This document shows, piece by piece, positions 24,413 to 34,720 of a DNA stretch of 64,000 nucleotides. The notes beneath the pieces were generated by a model. It had not been told where the DNA came from. It did no database searches and saw only the letters and a program-made list of their open reading frames with translations. Both the position numbers and the translations under genes were made by a program. This DNA is from Buxus sempervirens (taxonomy: Eukaryota > Streptophyta > Magnoliopsida > Buxales > Buxaceae), in NCBI GenBank assembly GCA_947561395.2, contig OX387182.1, forward strand, positions 41,099,949-41,163,948, written 5' to 3'. The stretch's first letter is position 1; every line of letters starts with the position of its first letter.

Positions 24413-26226
24413 GACCCACACAAGGTGGTTGCCAAGTGTTTATTCATGCTAAAAGAAAATAGAAAGCTTGCTAAAAAATCATGAAAACCTTGAAAAAGGA
24501 CAAATATATGATATCTTCACATGAAAATCCAAATGAATTCCAGATCTTCTTTTATGTTAATATCACCTCTGGAATATCACAAAAAGATGGAAATCACAGC
24601 AAAAGTTGCACAAAACCAAGTTGAGGCAAATCCGAGAAATTTGATAAAAAGTAAGGCCATTTCTCTTGAAATTAATCAAATCCATTTTTAAATTAAATCA
24701 AACCAAATCCATTTGAAAGATTAGGGTAAACAATAGTCTTATGCAAAATTTCAATTAATTCCGGTTGAAATCCCAAGAGTTATGGCTCTTTTAGGGTTGC
24801 TGCCGGAGAAAATCAAAAGTAGCAAGTAGGCAACTTTGGAAAATCACCTAGAAAAATCTACTCCATAGAAATCCGTACAATTTGGTGTCAATGAAGCTTG
24901 TATGGCCATCTTTCAACAGAAACTAGCCTCATACAAAAATTCATTTGGATGTGCCTTGGGTGACTTCCCGAACAGGCCCCGAGGATCACAGATTGACCCA
25001 GAAAAATGCTGTTGAGCAGTTCTGAGTAAATCTGCTCTTCACGACACAATTTAAATCAAAAGAATATGAAACCAATTGGATTTAAAATTAGACTCATAAA
25101 GGAGTGCTCAGAAAAAAAAACCACTCGAATCGGATTTAAAACGAACACATGGCGCTCCGTCGAAGTGACAAGTTCTGCATTTAAACCTGAACTGACCAAT
25201 CAACTTCGACAAAGAGGCGTCAAAAATCTGCTTGATAGAAATTAATGATTTTTGGTAGACATAAACTACACAGCCTCACCTTTCCCATCGTTCTAAAATC
25301 ACTCCAAAATTCATCCGGATGATGAAGTTATGAGTGTCCGAAGTCAGGGTACAGTTGCTGTCAAGTAAACCCTATTTTGAAATAAACCAATGCAAAAATG
25401 TGATAAAGTGTTTGCAATTCGTGCAAGATGAGCACAAAACCTTTAAAACTCATTCAAAGATATTCCAGAATTGATTGAGGCCATTTATTAGAGATTTATC
25501 ACAATAAATGTAATAAATCCCCAAATGTGAGCCTATCCCGCCAAAATAGTGTTATGTATGTGCAAGAGTGAAAAACCATACAAGATCAATGGAACAACAT
25601 AGCATGCATACATATTCATCAAAATAAGGTTCTAAAACAGCCTAGGGTTCCGTTCCATTATCCTTTCCCTTTGTTCTCTCTCCCCGTTAAACACGGTTCT
25701 TCAAGATAATCAAGGGTACTTTGAATATGAAACGGTTTGCATTTAATCAAAAGGCTTATGCAAGTTGGGTTCTAGTACTAGGGTCAATCCCCAGTCTAGT
25801 TCTCCTAGATCCCGCCTCCACGTTGTACGGCTAGGGGGAGTCTCGAGATACTTTGAGCCGGGGAAGGATTTCCACACACAAAGAAGGCTTTATTCTACAG
25901 AAAGGTAGAAGAAGAGATCTAGATCTAGGAAAGTAAATACAGAAAAATAAATGAGGGTTGAGGCTTACCTGGGGTTCTGCAAGCAATCCGGCAGTGGTTC
26001 CCTTCTTCACTCGTAGCTCTTGGATCTTCAACTTCTTGGCCATTTGCTTGAGGAGGAGCCTCCTATTTATAGGCAAAGGCTAGGGTTGTTGGTAGACACA
26101 ACTTAATGTCTAGAACCCCCCAACCTTAACCCTAGGGCTGTTTCCGAGATTTCCCCTCATTTAATGAGGGATATGATGGTAAAAAGTGATTTCTCTCGGA
26201 AAACCCTAATTTTTGAGCAAAACTTA

Positions 26227-26372
26227 TGTATCTGGCATATCAGGCCGGATACACAAGGGCCTTAATGTATCCGGCATTATATGTCGGATACACTAAAGCT
26301 TTCTTGTATCCGGCATTTTCCATCGGATACAAAGAAAGGTACTTGTATTCGGCCTGAGTTGCCGGATACAAG
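26227..26372 (-). repeat. Four TATCCGGC-type palindromes in U3 (5' LTR)
   Basis: Palindromes at 26,227-26,253, 26,266-26,292, 26,305-26,332 and 26,344-26,372. One more than in the 3' LTR, so a whole unit was gained or lost after insertion. Confidence 0.85.
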
Positions 26373-27252
26373 GAAAAAAGCTTTTTTTCCAAATTTTAAC
26401 ACAAGCAATACTTATTTACATGTAATATCGTTTAAGTAAATGTCATCGTATTTTTTAATCTCCATTTACTTAAGATATTACATGTAAATAAGCAAACACC
26501 CCCCCATTTGAATCCATTAAAAATAGTTCCAGACCCAAATTCCAAGTGAATAAAAAGTCAACTTTCCAGTTCTAGGCAAAATTCCGATTTTTCAGGTCTG
26601 GAAAAAAGGTTCAATATGTTAAAACCAAGGTATTTGTCAAGATTTAAAATTTCAAAAAATTCTTTTATGCAATAACATGGCTAAAAACCTGATTACCGGG
26701 AAAAATTATCTTGAAATCTGGCTTTAAAAAATATTTCATTTTCTGGGGTCAAAAGTCAACAAAATTCAACCGGAAAAAGCTTGACTTTGCACAAAAGATT
26801 GAATTCGGGCCTTTTCCTTTTCCGTTTTGGATTCAAATGGGTTAATTATCTCAAACCCAATGCAAAGAATTGAAAATTCCAATAAAATATTTCTCTCCTT
26901 CAAGATTTATCAAAAATCGTGCAATTTTGGGGTGTCTACAGTAACCTACTAGTAACTCCTTGATTTGGTGATGTCGAGGTACTCCGAGAATTTCGGCAGC
27001 GCTTCCGCATCTCCTTGAATTTCCAAAATGAATTTGAAAAGGGGTTTGTTGGGTTCCTATGTTTAAAGGATGAAAGAAAATGTTTGATCAGAGTTTAGGG
27101 ACAGCATAAGGGTATTTTGGGCATTTCTAGAACTAGGAATTGGGATGGCAGCACTTGGGCAGGCTTCAGACATGGAAATGACAAAGTGGGAGAGCAGGGA
27201 GGCTAAGGGGGAAGGCTTACACAAATTGGGGGGGGGGGGGGGGCTGGCCCCC

Positions 27253-27489
27253 TATTTATAGCCAAAATTTTTGTGCCCGTATTTGAAGTATGGGCATGCC
27301 TTGCCCGTACTTCAAATACGGGCGTACCTTGTCCGTAATTCAAATATGGACGAAAAACGCACATTTTCAAATCTCGCAAAATCGGCCGCACGGGACGCGT
27401 GTCCCGCCGTACAACGACACGCGTCCCCTTCTAGAAGCTTGCCCGTATTTGAAATACGGGCATGCCTCGTCCGTACTTCAAATACGGGC
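27253..27489 (-). promoter_or_regulatory. Group B LTR TATA box with upstream GCCCGTAT palindromes
   Basis: TATAAATA on the minus strand at 27,253-27,260. Five palindromes of the GCCCGTAT/ATACGGGC type lie directly upstream on that strand, at 27,274-27,296, 27,303-27,323, 27,331-27,351, 27,441-27,461 and 27,469-27,489. A 16-base C tract (sense) lies just downstream at 27,228-27,243. Confidence 0.75.
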
Positions 27490-28071
27490 GTGCACGTTTT
27501 TAAAATGCTGGATTTCAAATGTTTTATTAAATTTGATTTATTTAAAGATTTTTATCCGATTTTTGATTATTTTATCATAAAAAACAAGATTCTTTTATTA
27601 AAATATTATTAAAAAATAAAGATATTTCTATTAAATGATTATTTTATTTATTTAATTCATTTATTCTGCTTTTTGCTGCTGTTTTGCCACATGGGCAGCT
27701 TTCTTGAAACTTGAACTGTCCATAACTTTTCTGTCTGATGTCCGATTTTAGCAAATTTGGTGTCGTTAGAATCGGCTCGGAACCCACTATCCACTAGGAT
27801 CAAATTGGGTAGTTGAATTGGGGTTGAGCAAAAATTCAACTTTTGCTCCCCCAAAAGTTTGATCAGCTCATAACTTCCTCATCCAGACTCCGATTCTGGC
27901 AAACTCAGTTGCGTTGGAACCGTATTGAAATGCTCTTTTCAATGAGAGGAAATTTGATGGCCAATTCTCTTTGGATCAAAAAGTCAAATTTTGGCCCCCT
28001 TAGGGTTTGACTTTTTAATTGAAATTTTCATTTTCTTCATTTTTTTGGGGTGCAAAAATCAGGTGCTAACA

Positions 28072-28216
28072 GAGACCATAAGGAATGTGGCTTCCGTCAA
28101 GCTCATTAGCGAGATCGGTGCCATGCACAAACCTTTGGTCTATAGGACTGATCTCTTTCGACATAAAGAATGTGGCTCCCATCTAGATCGCTAGCCAGAT
28201 TGGTGCCATACACAAT
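28072..28216. repeat. Tandem array (right part)
   Basis: Continuation of the array at 10,930-11,464, beginning GAGACCATAAGGAATGTGGC. Two copies, then a diverged one ending GTGCCATACACAATCTTTTG. Confidence 0.8.
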
Positions 28217-28611
28217 CTTTTGCCTCAGAAGATTTAGATCTCATACATCATCTCGTGTAGTTTCTCGTTCAACATTGTATACTCCATCTCATGTAGCATC
28301 ACATTCATATTGCTCTATCTGGCACTCTGATGGTTGCTTGTCTTGTAAAAAGTTATTTGGACTAGCAATTTGAGTTAGGCAGTATTATGATGTCATGTCG
28401 AAGTCTCTGAGAAAGTGACTTGGATAGAGAGTCAGGTTGATCTTACGAAGATGCATCTGTTTGACCTCTTCAGATGTGTTCTTTCAGCATATCTCATTTT
28501 CTTTGCGTTTGAAATCCATGTCATCAAGCTTGACAAGATCCAGCCCCCAAATGTAAGATGGCCAGTCATGTTATAATGATCTCCAGCATTTACTTGATAA
28601 TGAATTTGTCA
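28217..28611 (-). mobile_element. Decayed gypsy fragment with second integrase-like motif
   Basis: Minus-strand reading near 28,530-28,565 gives WPSYIWGLDLVK, again like the start of a gypsy integrase core (WPFHxWGLDLV). It is badly decayed. Together with 9311-10,929 it brackets the tandem array. Confidence 0.4.
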
Positions 28612-29626
28612 TGTATGCGTGCGTCGGAAACGCGGCACGGGAAAATTCGGAGTCGCCACCGCCTGATGGGGTGCAGGCGGACACCTGGGTGCCTAATTTT
28701 GTCTATTAAGGCTTAGTCTGCGGATTTGAGATTCTAAGTAGGGTCTCGGTTGTGGTCCGGGGAAGTCCGTAGACACCCCGGTCCACCCCGTCGGGTGACG
28801 GGTCCTTTAGGTTTATCCTGGTTTGAGTCGACTCACTTATTTTCTCACCCGATTCCTAATTCCGCATGCAAACTGGTTAAGTCTGGTGGGACCTCCTGAG
28901 TGGTGTGGATCTCTTTAATTGCTTTTATCTTGATTAATTAGGTAATCTGAGTCTGGTTGGGTGGGCCCCATTGGAAGGCCCACGGTGTCTTAGGTGGGCT
29001 TAGTCAAGCCCATGTACCCTTGTGGGCCTCTATCTAGCTTAGGAGGCCCTTTGGGCTTTTGGTTAAGTGAATTGATTTCATATTAGGGTTCAGATTTTGA
29101 AGCTTAAGTGATTTACATGCAAAAAGGTGGGCCTGCATTGGTTTGCGGACCCCTGGATGGGCCCCCATGATGGTTGCCAAAGGTGCTTTAGATTTATCTT
29201 GTTAAGTTTGCCAAAAAATGGGTTAGACATTGGGCTTGGGGCCCGTAGTCCTGATTTGGGCTTGAAAGCCCAAGTTATGTGAAGTTAGGGTTTTGAACCC
29301 TTACTTGGTGGGTTCGTGGGCTTTGGCGGGCCCGGTAGGCCCTTGCCCTTAGCCTCGGCCAAACCATACATTTCAAACATCATTTCACAAGTTTGGTTCG
29401 GGTGGGCCTCTTTGGGTTTGGCCCACCTTGATTGATCAATTAATTCATTTATTTTGCTTAGGTCACATACATACATTCCATTGTGTTCATTGGGCTTAGT
29501 GGGCCCCATTGGAAGGCCCACTAGAAATCAAATTGGACCGGGGGTCCAAGTCCCATGTCGGGTTTCCGAGTGACCCGGGAACCCTATTGGTTCATTTGGT
29601 TCAGTTTGGAAATGCCATCCACATCC
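28612..29626 (-). mobile_element. Group B LTR fragment (3' half)
   Basis: Matches 1900-2919 in inverted orientation: GGAGTCGCCACCGCCTGATGG, the GGTCCGGGGAAGTC block, GGGCCCATTGGAAGGCCCAC blocks and the GGTGACCCGGGAACC block. Its left edge starts TGTATGCGTGCG. It is truncated before the A-run at 29,627-29,641. Confidence 0.7.
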
Positions 29627-29640
29627 AAAAAAAAAAAAAA

Positions 29641-29894
29641 CACAGAATATACAAAACAGAAAATATACAAAACTGACATTTATTAGGGGAGATCGCCCAA
29701 TCATAACACAGCAACTTTAAAATATTTATTTTACCTCGATAACTCACGATCGAACGGCCTGATCTGCGCCAAACTCCTGATCTCCACTAATAATAATATC
29801 ATCTACAATTATAAATTATTTCCATCAATAAAATCTCGAGGAATAATAATTATTAATTTATTTTTAATATTTAAGAAAAATTCGGGGTCTTACA
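29641..29894 (+). mobile_element. Del-like LTR 3' end fragment
   Basis: Closely matches 4690-4866: the CTCACGATCGAACGG, CTCCACTAATAATAATATC and AAATTATTTCCATCAAT blocks, ending TTCGGGGTCTTACA at 29,894. Confidence 0.7.
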
Positions 29895-31193
29895 GAAGGC
29901 CTCTCCATCATAGAGGAAATGCATAAAGGAACTACACTTAATCCTAACGAAGATAGACACATTTCACTACTAGCTAAATTATGGATCCATAATAGGCTAT
30001 GCCCGCTAAGACACAAGCCAAACAAAACCTAAACCATAACATGTGAATATCAGTCCTCATGACAAAAAATATAGGTGTAATGCCCTCATGGCAAAATAAT
30101 CAGCATTTATAGCCCTCATGGCCAATTATAAATAAACATGACCCTCATGCCCAATATCAATGTCAATAGTGCTCTCTTGGCAAATCCACTCTCTTATAGA
30201 GATAATTTTATGTTTATTGCCCTCATGGCAAGATATCAATAAACATGACCTTCACGATCAATATTAATGTCAATAATGCCCCTTGGCAAGACTAATTGGC
30301 CCAAAAGTTACGGCCATTAATTGGCTAAAGACATGGTTGATAATAGCTCACGTGTTCGCCATTAATTGGCTTAAAACATGGTCGATAACGGCTCATCGGA
30401 CATCGTCTAGTTGAGGTACATGCAAGAATAAGAGAAATACCCTCCCTCATTGGGGAAGAACTTAAGTTATTCAAAACTGTCAAAATCCAAGAAATAAGAT
30501 CAATCTATCCAAAATCTGTAGAAAACATTTTCTTACTGTTCCAGAGCTTTAAACATCTTTAAAACATACTTTTACAAGTGTTAAAACCAACTTGTGGACA
30601 CCCCAAAATTACACGATTTTTGATAAATCTTGAAGGAGGGGAATATCGTATTGAAATTTTCAATTCTTAGCATTGGGTTTGAGATCCTTAACCCATTTGA
30701 ATCCAAAACCACAAAGGAAAAGACCCAAATTTAATCTTTTGCGCAAAGTCAAACTTTTTCGGTTGAATTTTGTTGACTTTTGACCCCAAAAAATGAAATA
30801 TTTTTTAAGGCAAGATTTCAAGATAATTTTTCCCGGTAATCAGGTTTTTAGCAATGTTATTGTATAAATGATTTTTTTTAGCCTTTAAATCTTGACAAAT
30901 ACCTTGGTATTAACAAGTTGAATCTTTTTACTTGATTTGAAAAACCAGAATTTAGCCTTGAACTGGAAAGTTGATTTTTTATTCACTTGGAATTTGGGTC
31001 TAGAAAATTTTTTTAATGGATTCAAATGGAGGGGTGTTTGCTTATTTACCTATAATATCTTAAGTAAATGGAAATTAAAAAATACGAGGACATTTACTTA
31101 AATGATATTACATGTAAATAAGTATTACCTGTGCAAGTAAGGGTCAAGGCTATGCAGAATCTGTGCAAACATGCCATTTTGGTCTTGTCCGCA

Positions 31194-31264
31194 TATGGTA
31201 TGTGGTTTGGACAAAACCGCATATAGTATGTAGTTTGGACAAAACCGCATATTATATGCAGTTA
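31194..31264 (+). repeat. AACCGCATAT-type palindromes in U3
   Basis: Imperfect palindromes such as AACCGCATATTATATGCAGTT, repeated with a TTTGGACAAAACCGCATAT linker, about 200-270 bp upstream of the TATA box. The arms resemble the AACCGCA/TGCGGTT palindromes of the 48.8-kb element. Confidence 0.7.
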
Positions 31265-31798
31265 CGTTCAATTTGCGTAATTTTGCAAATACTCGATTTC
31301 TGAGCCATATTTACCACTCTTACCTCTCTTCAGGAGACTCGACCTCCCTTTTTTACCCTCCATAATTCAAATATTTACTCCAACTCATGTTTAAAAACTG
31401 AGTTGGAAGAATCTAGAACCAAACTTTGGCATACCCTTGTGACCTCCCATGCCCTTGAGTTTGCCTATAAATAGAGGGCCTCTCCTCAAGCAAATGGCTG
31501 AGAATTGAAGCTAGAAGAGCTCCAAGAGAAGAAGAGAACCCATGCCTCTTTGCTTTCTTAAACCCAAGTAAGCCTCTCTCCCTTCTCCCTTTCTGTAGAA
31601 TAAGGCCTGTATGTGGTTGTAACCCCAAACCTACCTCGAGTATCTCAAGAATCCTCTCTAGCCGTAAAATGTGAAGAGAGAGCTAGGGGAAAGGAGAACA
31701 GGAATGGATCCGTAGGATAGAACCTTATTGTGTTATGATCTTTTATATGTCTTTTAATATTCAGTTTGTGGTGTTATTATGATTTTATTTTGAATTTA

Positions 31799-33434
31799 CA
31801 CTACAAAAACAAGCAGAATTAGTGGCGCCTTTTAGCAGTGGGAATCTAATTCCCGCCACTAAAATCACTATTACCGGCGGTAAAAGCACTTCCCGCCCCT
31901 AAAAATTAATCTACCATTTTTTTCGCGTGAAAATTCTATGGCGCACATTTTTTCAGCACGAAATAGCCTTTAGCGGCGGCAGGTACCGCCGCTATAGCAA
32001 GTTTTACCAGCGGTAACATGTCTATCGCCGGCAACAAGTTGGCGGGAAGGTCCCGCCAAAAAAAGCTTTATTCTCATCGGTATCGTCCGTCGGTAATAAC
32101 ACTTTTAGCGGCGGTAAGCCTATTATCGCCCCTAAAAGATGGTTTTCAGAGGCGGTGAGATCCTTCCCGCCCCTAAAAGCCAAATATGAGCAGCGGTACG
32201 TTCATTATCGCCCCTAAAAGTCCCTTTTAGGGGCCGTAAACCCATTATCGCCCCTAAAAACCATATATTAAAAAACAAAAAATTACTTTTAGCGGCGGTA
32301 CTGAAAGTCCCGCCGCTAACAGTCTCTTTTTAGGGGCCGTAAGCTTCCTACCACCCCTAAAAACCATATATTAAAAAAACAAAAATTACTTTTAGCGGCG
32401 GTACATTGATTACCGCCCCTAAAAGTCTCTTTGTAGGGGCCGTAAGCTTTTTACCGCCCCTAAAAGCAATTTATTAAAAAACGAAAAATTAATTTTAGCG
32501 GTGGTACGTTCATTACCCGCCCCTACATGTCTCTTTTTAGAGGCCGTAAGCTTTTTACTGCCCCTAAAAACCATATATTAAAAAAACAAAAAAATTACTT
32601 TTAGCGGCGGTAAGGTTTTTACCGCCCCTAAAAGGCCCTTTTAGGGGCTGTGAGGCGATTACCGCCGTAAAAAAATGTGTTTAGGGAAAAAAATGTGAAT
32701 TTTTTACCGGCGGTTCTAAAAACCGCTGGTAATAACCCAATAAAACGTTATTTACTGGCGGTTAAACCGTCGGTAAAGAACTTTTTCATTTTTTTAAAAG
32801 TCACCTTTTAGGGGCGTAACCCCCGTTACCGCCCCTAAAAGTCACCTTTTAGGGGTCGTAACCCCGTTACCGCCCCTAAAAGACCATTTAGTTAAAAAAT
32901 CAAAATGACTTTTAGGGGCGATAAGCCAATTACCGCCCCTAAAAAAACCCTTTTTAGGGGTCGTAACCCCGTTACCACCCCTAAAAGACATTAATTAAAA
33001 AACCAAAAATTACTTTTAGGGGCCGTACGCTAGTTACCGCCCCTAAAAGACCATTTCTAAAAGTACATGCGGGACGTTTCCCCGCGTTTCAATTTTGTCT
33101 GTATTTTTAGGGGCGGTAATTACCACCGCTAAAAGTTTAAGCGCTATTTTCAAATTTAAATCAGCTCGCGGGCACGCTAAAAGGTAAGGTTTAGGGGCGG
33201 TAATCTACTTGCCGCCGCTAAAACTCGAGTCTATAAATACCCACCGAGTCTCTTCTTTTCTTCAAGGTATGTCTCAATCGCTCTTCTTCTCTTTATATTT
33301 ATGTTTTTCTCTTTCTCTTTTATATCTCTCTTTCTATTTCTCTATCTCTCTCTCTCTCTCCATCTCTATTTCTCTCTCTCTCCATCTCTATTTCTCTCTC
33401 TCTCTCTATCTCTCTTTCGCTCCCTCTCCATCTC

Positions 33435-33513
<79 letters not shown>

Positions 33514-34025
33514 ATGTATGCTGCTGAAGGACAGCAGCAAAGTTTTTTTATTTTTTAATATGATTTTTAGCGGCGGTATTTCCCGCCGCTAAAAATCATG
33601 ATGTCATTTTTTTTTATTTTTTTAAATTATTTTTAGAGGCGGGAAATACCGCCGCTGAAAGAGGGAAATACCGCCGCTAAAAGTCATGATGGCATTTTTA
33701 GTATTTTTTAAAATACAATTTTTAGAGGCGGTGATTCCCGCCGCTAATGAGTGATAACAATAGCGGCGGTAATCTACCGCCGGTAATAAATGGGAAATAG
33801 CAGCGGTAACTTACTGTCGGTAATGAGTGATAACAATAGCGGCGGTAATCTACCGCCGGTAATGAATGGGCAATAGCGGCGGTAAGTTTTTTACCGCCGC
33901 TATAAGCGTTAGTGACGGCATCTTTTACGGCAAGAGGAGTTACCGCCGGAAATGGTTTTAGCGGCGGCAATTGTTGTTTTACCGGCGGTATGCTACCGCC
34001 GGTAAAAGTGTCATTTTTTGTAGTG
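31799..34025 (+). mobile_element. Non-autonomous CACTA (En/Spm-like) DNA transposon
   Basis: A 2227-bp element with terminal inverted repeats CACTACAAAAA...TTTTTTGTAGTG and a perfect 3-bp target duplication TTA (31,796-31,798 and 34,026-34,028). No transposase (TnpA/TnpD) frame is present. Almost the whole length consists of subterminal repeats built from TTTTAGCGGCGGTAA and TTACCGCCCCTAAAA in both orientations, the kind of site CACTA transposase proteins bind. From about 33,230 to 33,540 there is a TATA box and a CT-rich leader, apparently the promoter remnant of an autonomous parent. It lies inside the U3-R part of the group A solo LTR and is therefore younger than it. Confidence 0.95.
33232..33510 (+). 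promoter_or_regulatory. Orphan promoter and leader in CACTA element, with TC microsatellite
   Basis: TATAAATA at 33,232-33,239 is followed by a CT-rich leader, an AAG|GTATGT donor-like site near 33,266 and a TC dinucleotide run at about 33,440-33,510. No transposase gene follows; subterminal repeats resume at about 33,560. Confidence 0.5.
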
Positions 34026-34687
34026 TTAGAGGAATCCTATGGATCTATGTTGTTTATAGCATTAGATCCTCTTTTCCTCCTAAAAGTATTGATTTTTTAC
34101 ACAATAACACTCACTTCACAACTTTCTTTCTTTTGGTTATTATAGGCTAGGATCCTGGATCTACCATAATCAATATGGTAGATCTAAGATCAGAAGCCTT
34201 AAAGTAACTTTTACGGTTTCATGGAAAGATTTTAAAATAATTTTAATCTTTGACAGAGGATCTTATAGTCTAACATCTCCCTTTTTGAGGTTTTTCTATC
34301 AACATGGGTAGATTTGATTTCTATCTCTCAACTAATGAGAGATCTGGACCAGATCTATACCCTAAATAGTTTAGGTTTATTCTTTGATGGTTTGGTCAAA
34401 AGATTTCAACTTGAGTCATATTGATTTTAAAATACTTCAATGATTTAACCTAAGACTAGTTTTCCCATTTTTACTTTAGGTTTGTTTTCTTTGATGTTCA
34501 TCTTGATTTTTACTCAATCATGAAACCTTAGAGATGGCATATTCATATGAAGGGTCCAGAGTTAATTGGGCCATTCATATAAAAAAAGGCATACATCTTT
34601 TTACTCTTTTTCTTTACTTTTAATTTAGTTTTTGTTTGCAAGCCTTTTTCAAAGCATGATCAACACTTGGCAACCACCTTGTGTGGA

Positions 34688-34720
34688 TGAATAGGGGTGC
34701 CTAACACCTTCCCCTATTCA
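34688..34720 (+). other. U5 RNA hairpin, perfect 10-bp stem
   Basis: TGAATAGGGG, loop TGCCTAACACCTT, CCCCTATTCA: all ten pairs form. The outer pairs differ from those at 51,018-51,048 but pairing is kept. Confidence 0.75.

Larger units (their letters stand above)
12788..26940 (-). mobile_element. Gag-only, non-autonomous Tat-lineage Ty3/gypsy element, complete with TSD
   Basis: A 14,153-bp element on the minus strand: 5' LTR 24,155-26,940, PBS 24,135-24,152, leader 22,216-24,134, tandem repeats 20,695-22,215, gag 18,724-20,510, pol-less 3' region, polypurine tract 15,537-15,550, 3' LTR 12,788-15,536. Perfect 5-bp duplication GTAAC at 12,783-12,787 and 26,941-26,945. The LTRs look about 98% identical by eye. 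That suggests insertion within roughly the last million years at a rice-like substitution rate, or older in a slow-evolving tree. No reverse transcriptase or integrase similarity is present, so it fits the class of terminal-repeat elements that keep only gag. It would need enzymes from a relative such as the element at 48,825. Confidence 0.92.
24155..26940 (-). repeat. 5' LTR of gag-only Tat element
   Basis: A 2786-bp LTR, TGTAGACACCCC...ATGTCTCACA on the minus strand. TATA box 26,064-26,071 (minus). A likely polyadenylation signal AATAAAG lies downstream of it in the GTAGAATAAAGCC block near 25,895. U5 hairpin at 24,384-24,412, and a PBS-like GGTGGCGACTCCCA about 85 bp before the LTR end. 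Confidence 0.92.
11470..28071 (-). mobile_element. Group B Tat-like solo LTR, split by a later insertion
   Basis: A solo LTR of about 2.44 kb in two pieces, 11,470-12,782 and 26,946-28,071, around the element at 12,788-26,940. Minus-strand ends are TGTTAGCACCTG and GGTGCGCACA. The flanking 5-bp duplication GAGAC is perfect (11,465-11,469 and 28,072-28,076). Its target is a tandem array whose units continue on both sides. TATA box on the minus strand at 27,253-27,260, with a C tract (sense) at 27,228-27,243. Palindromes occur upstream (27,274-27,489) and downstream (12,209-12,314) of it. No coding sequence. Confidence 0.9.

Noticed and set aside
27990-28373. Overlapping plus-strand frames of 67 residues
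   Set aside because: They cross the LTR border and tandem array; no protein character.
33209-33592. Ser/Leu-rich 127-residue and 85-residue frames
   Set aside because: Translation of the TC microsatellite in the CACTA element.
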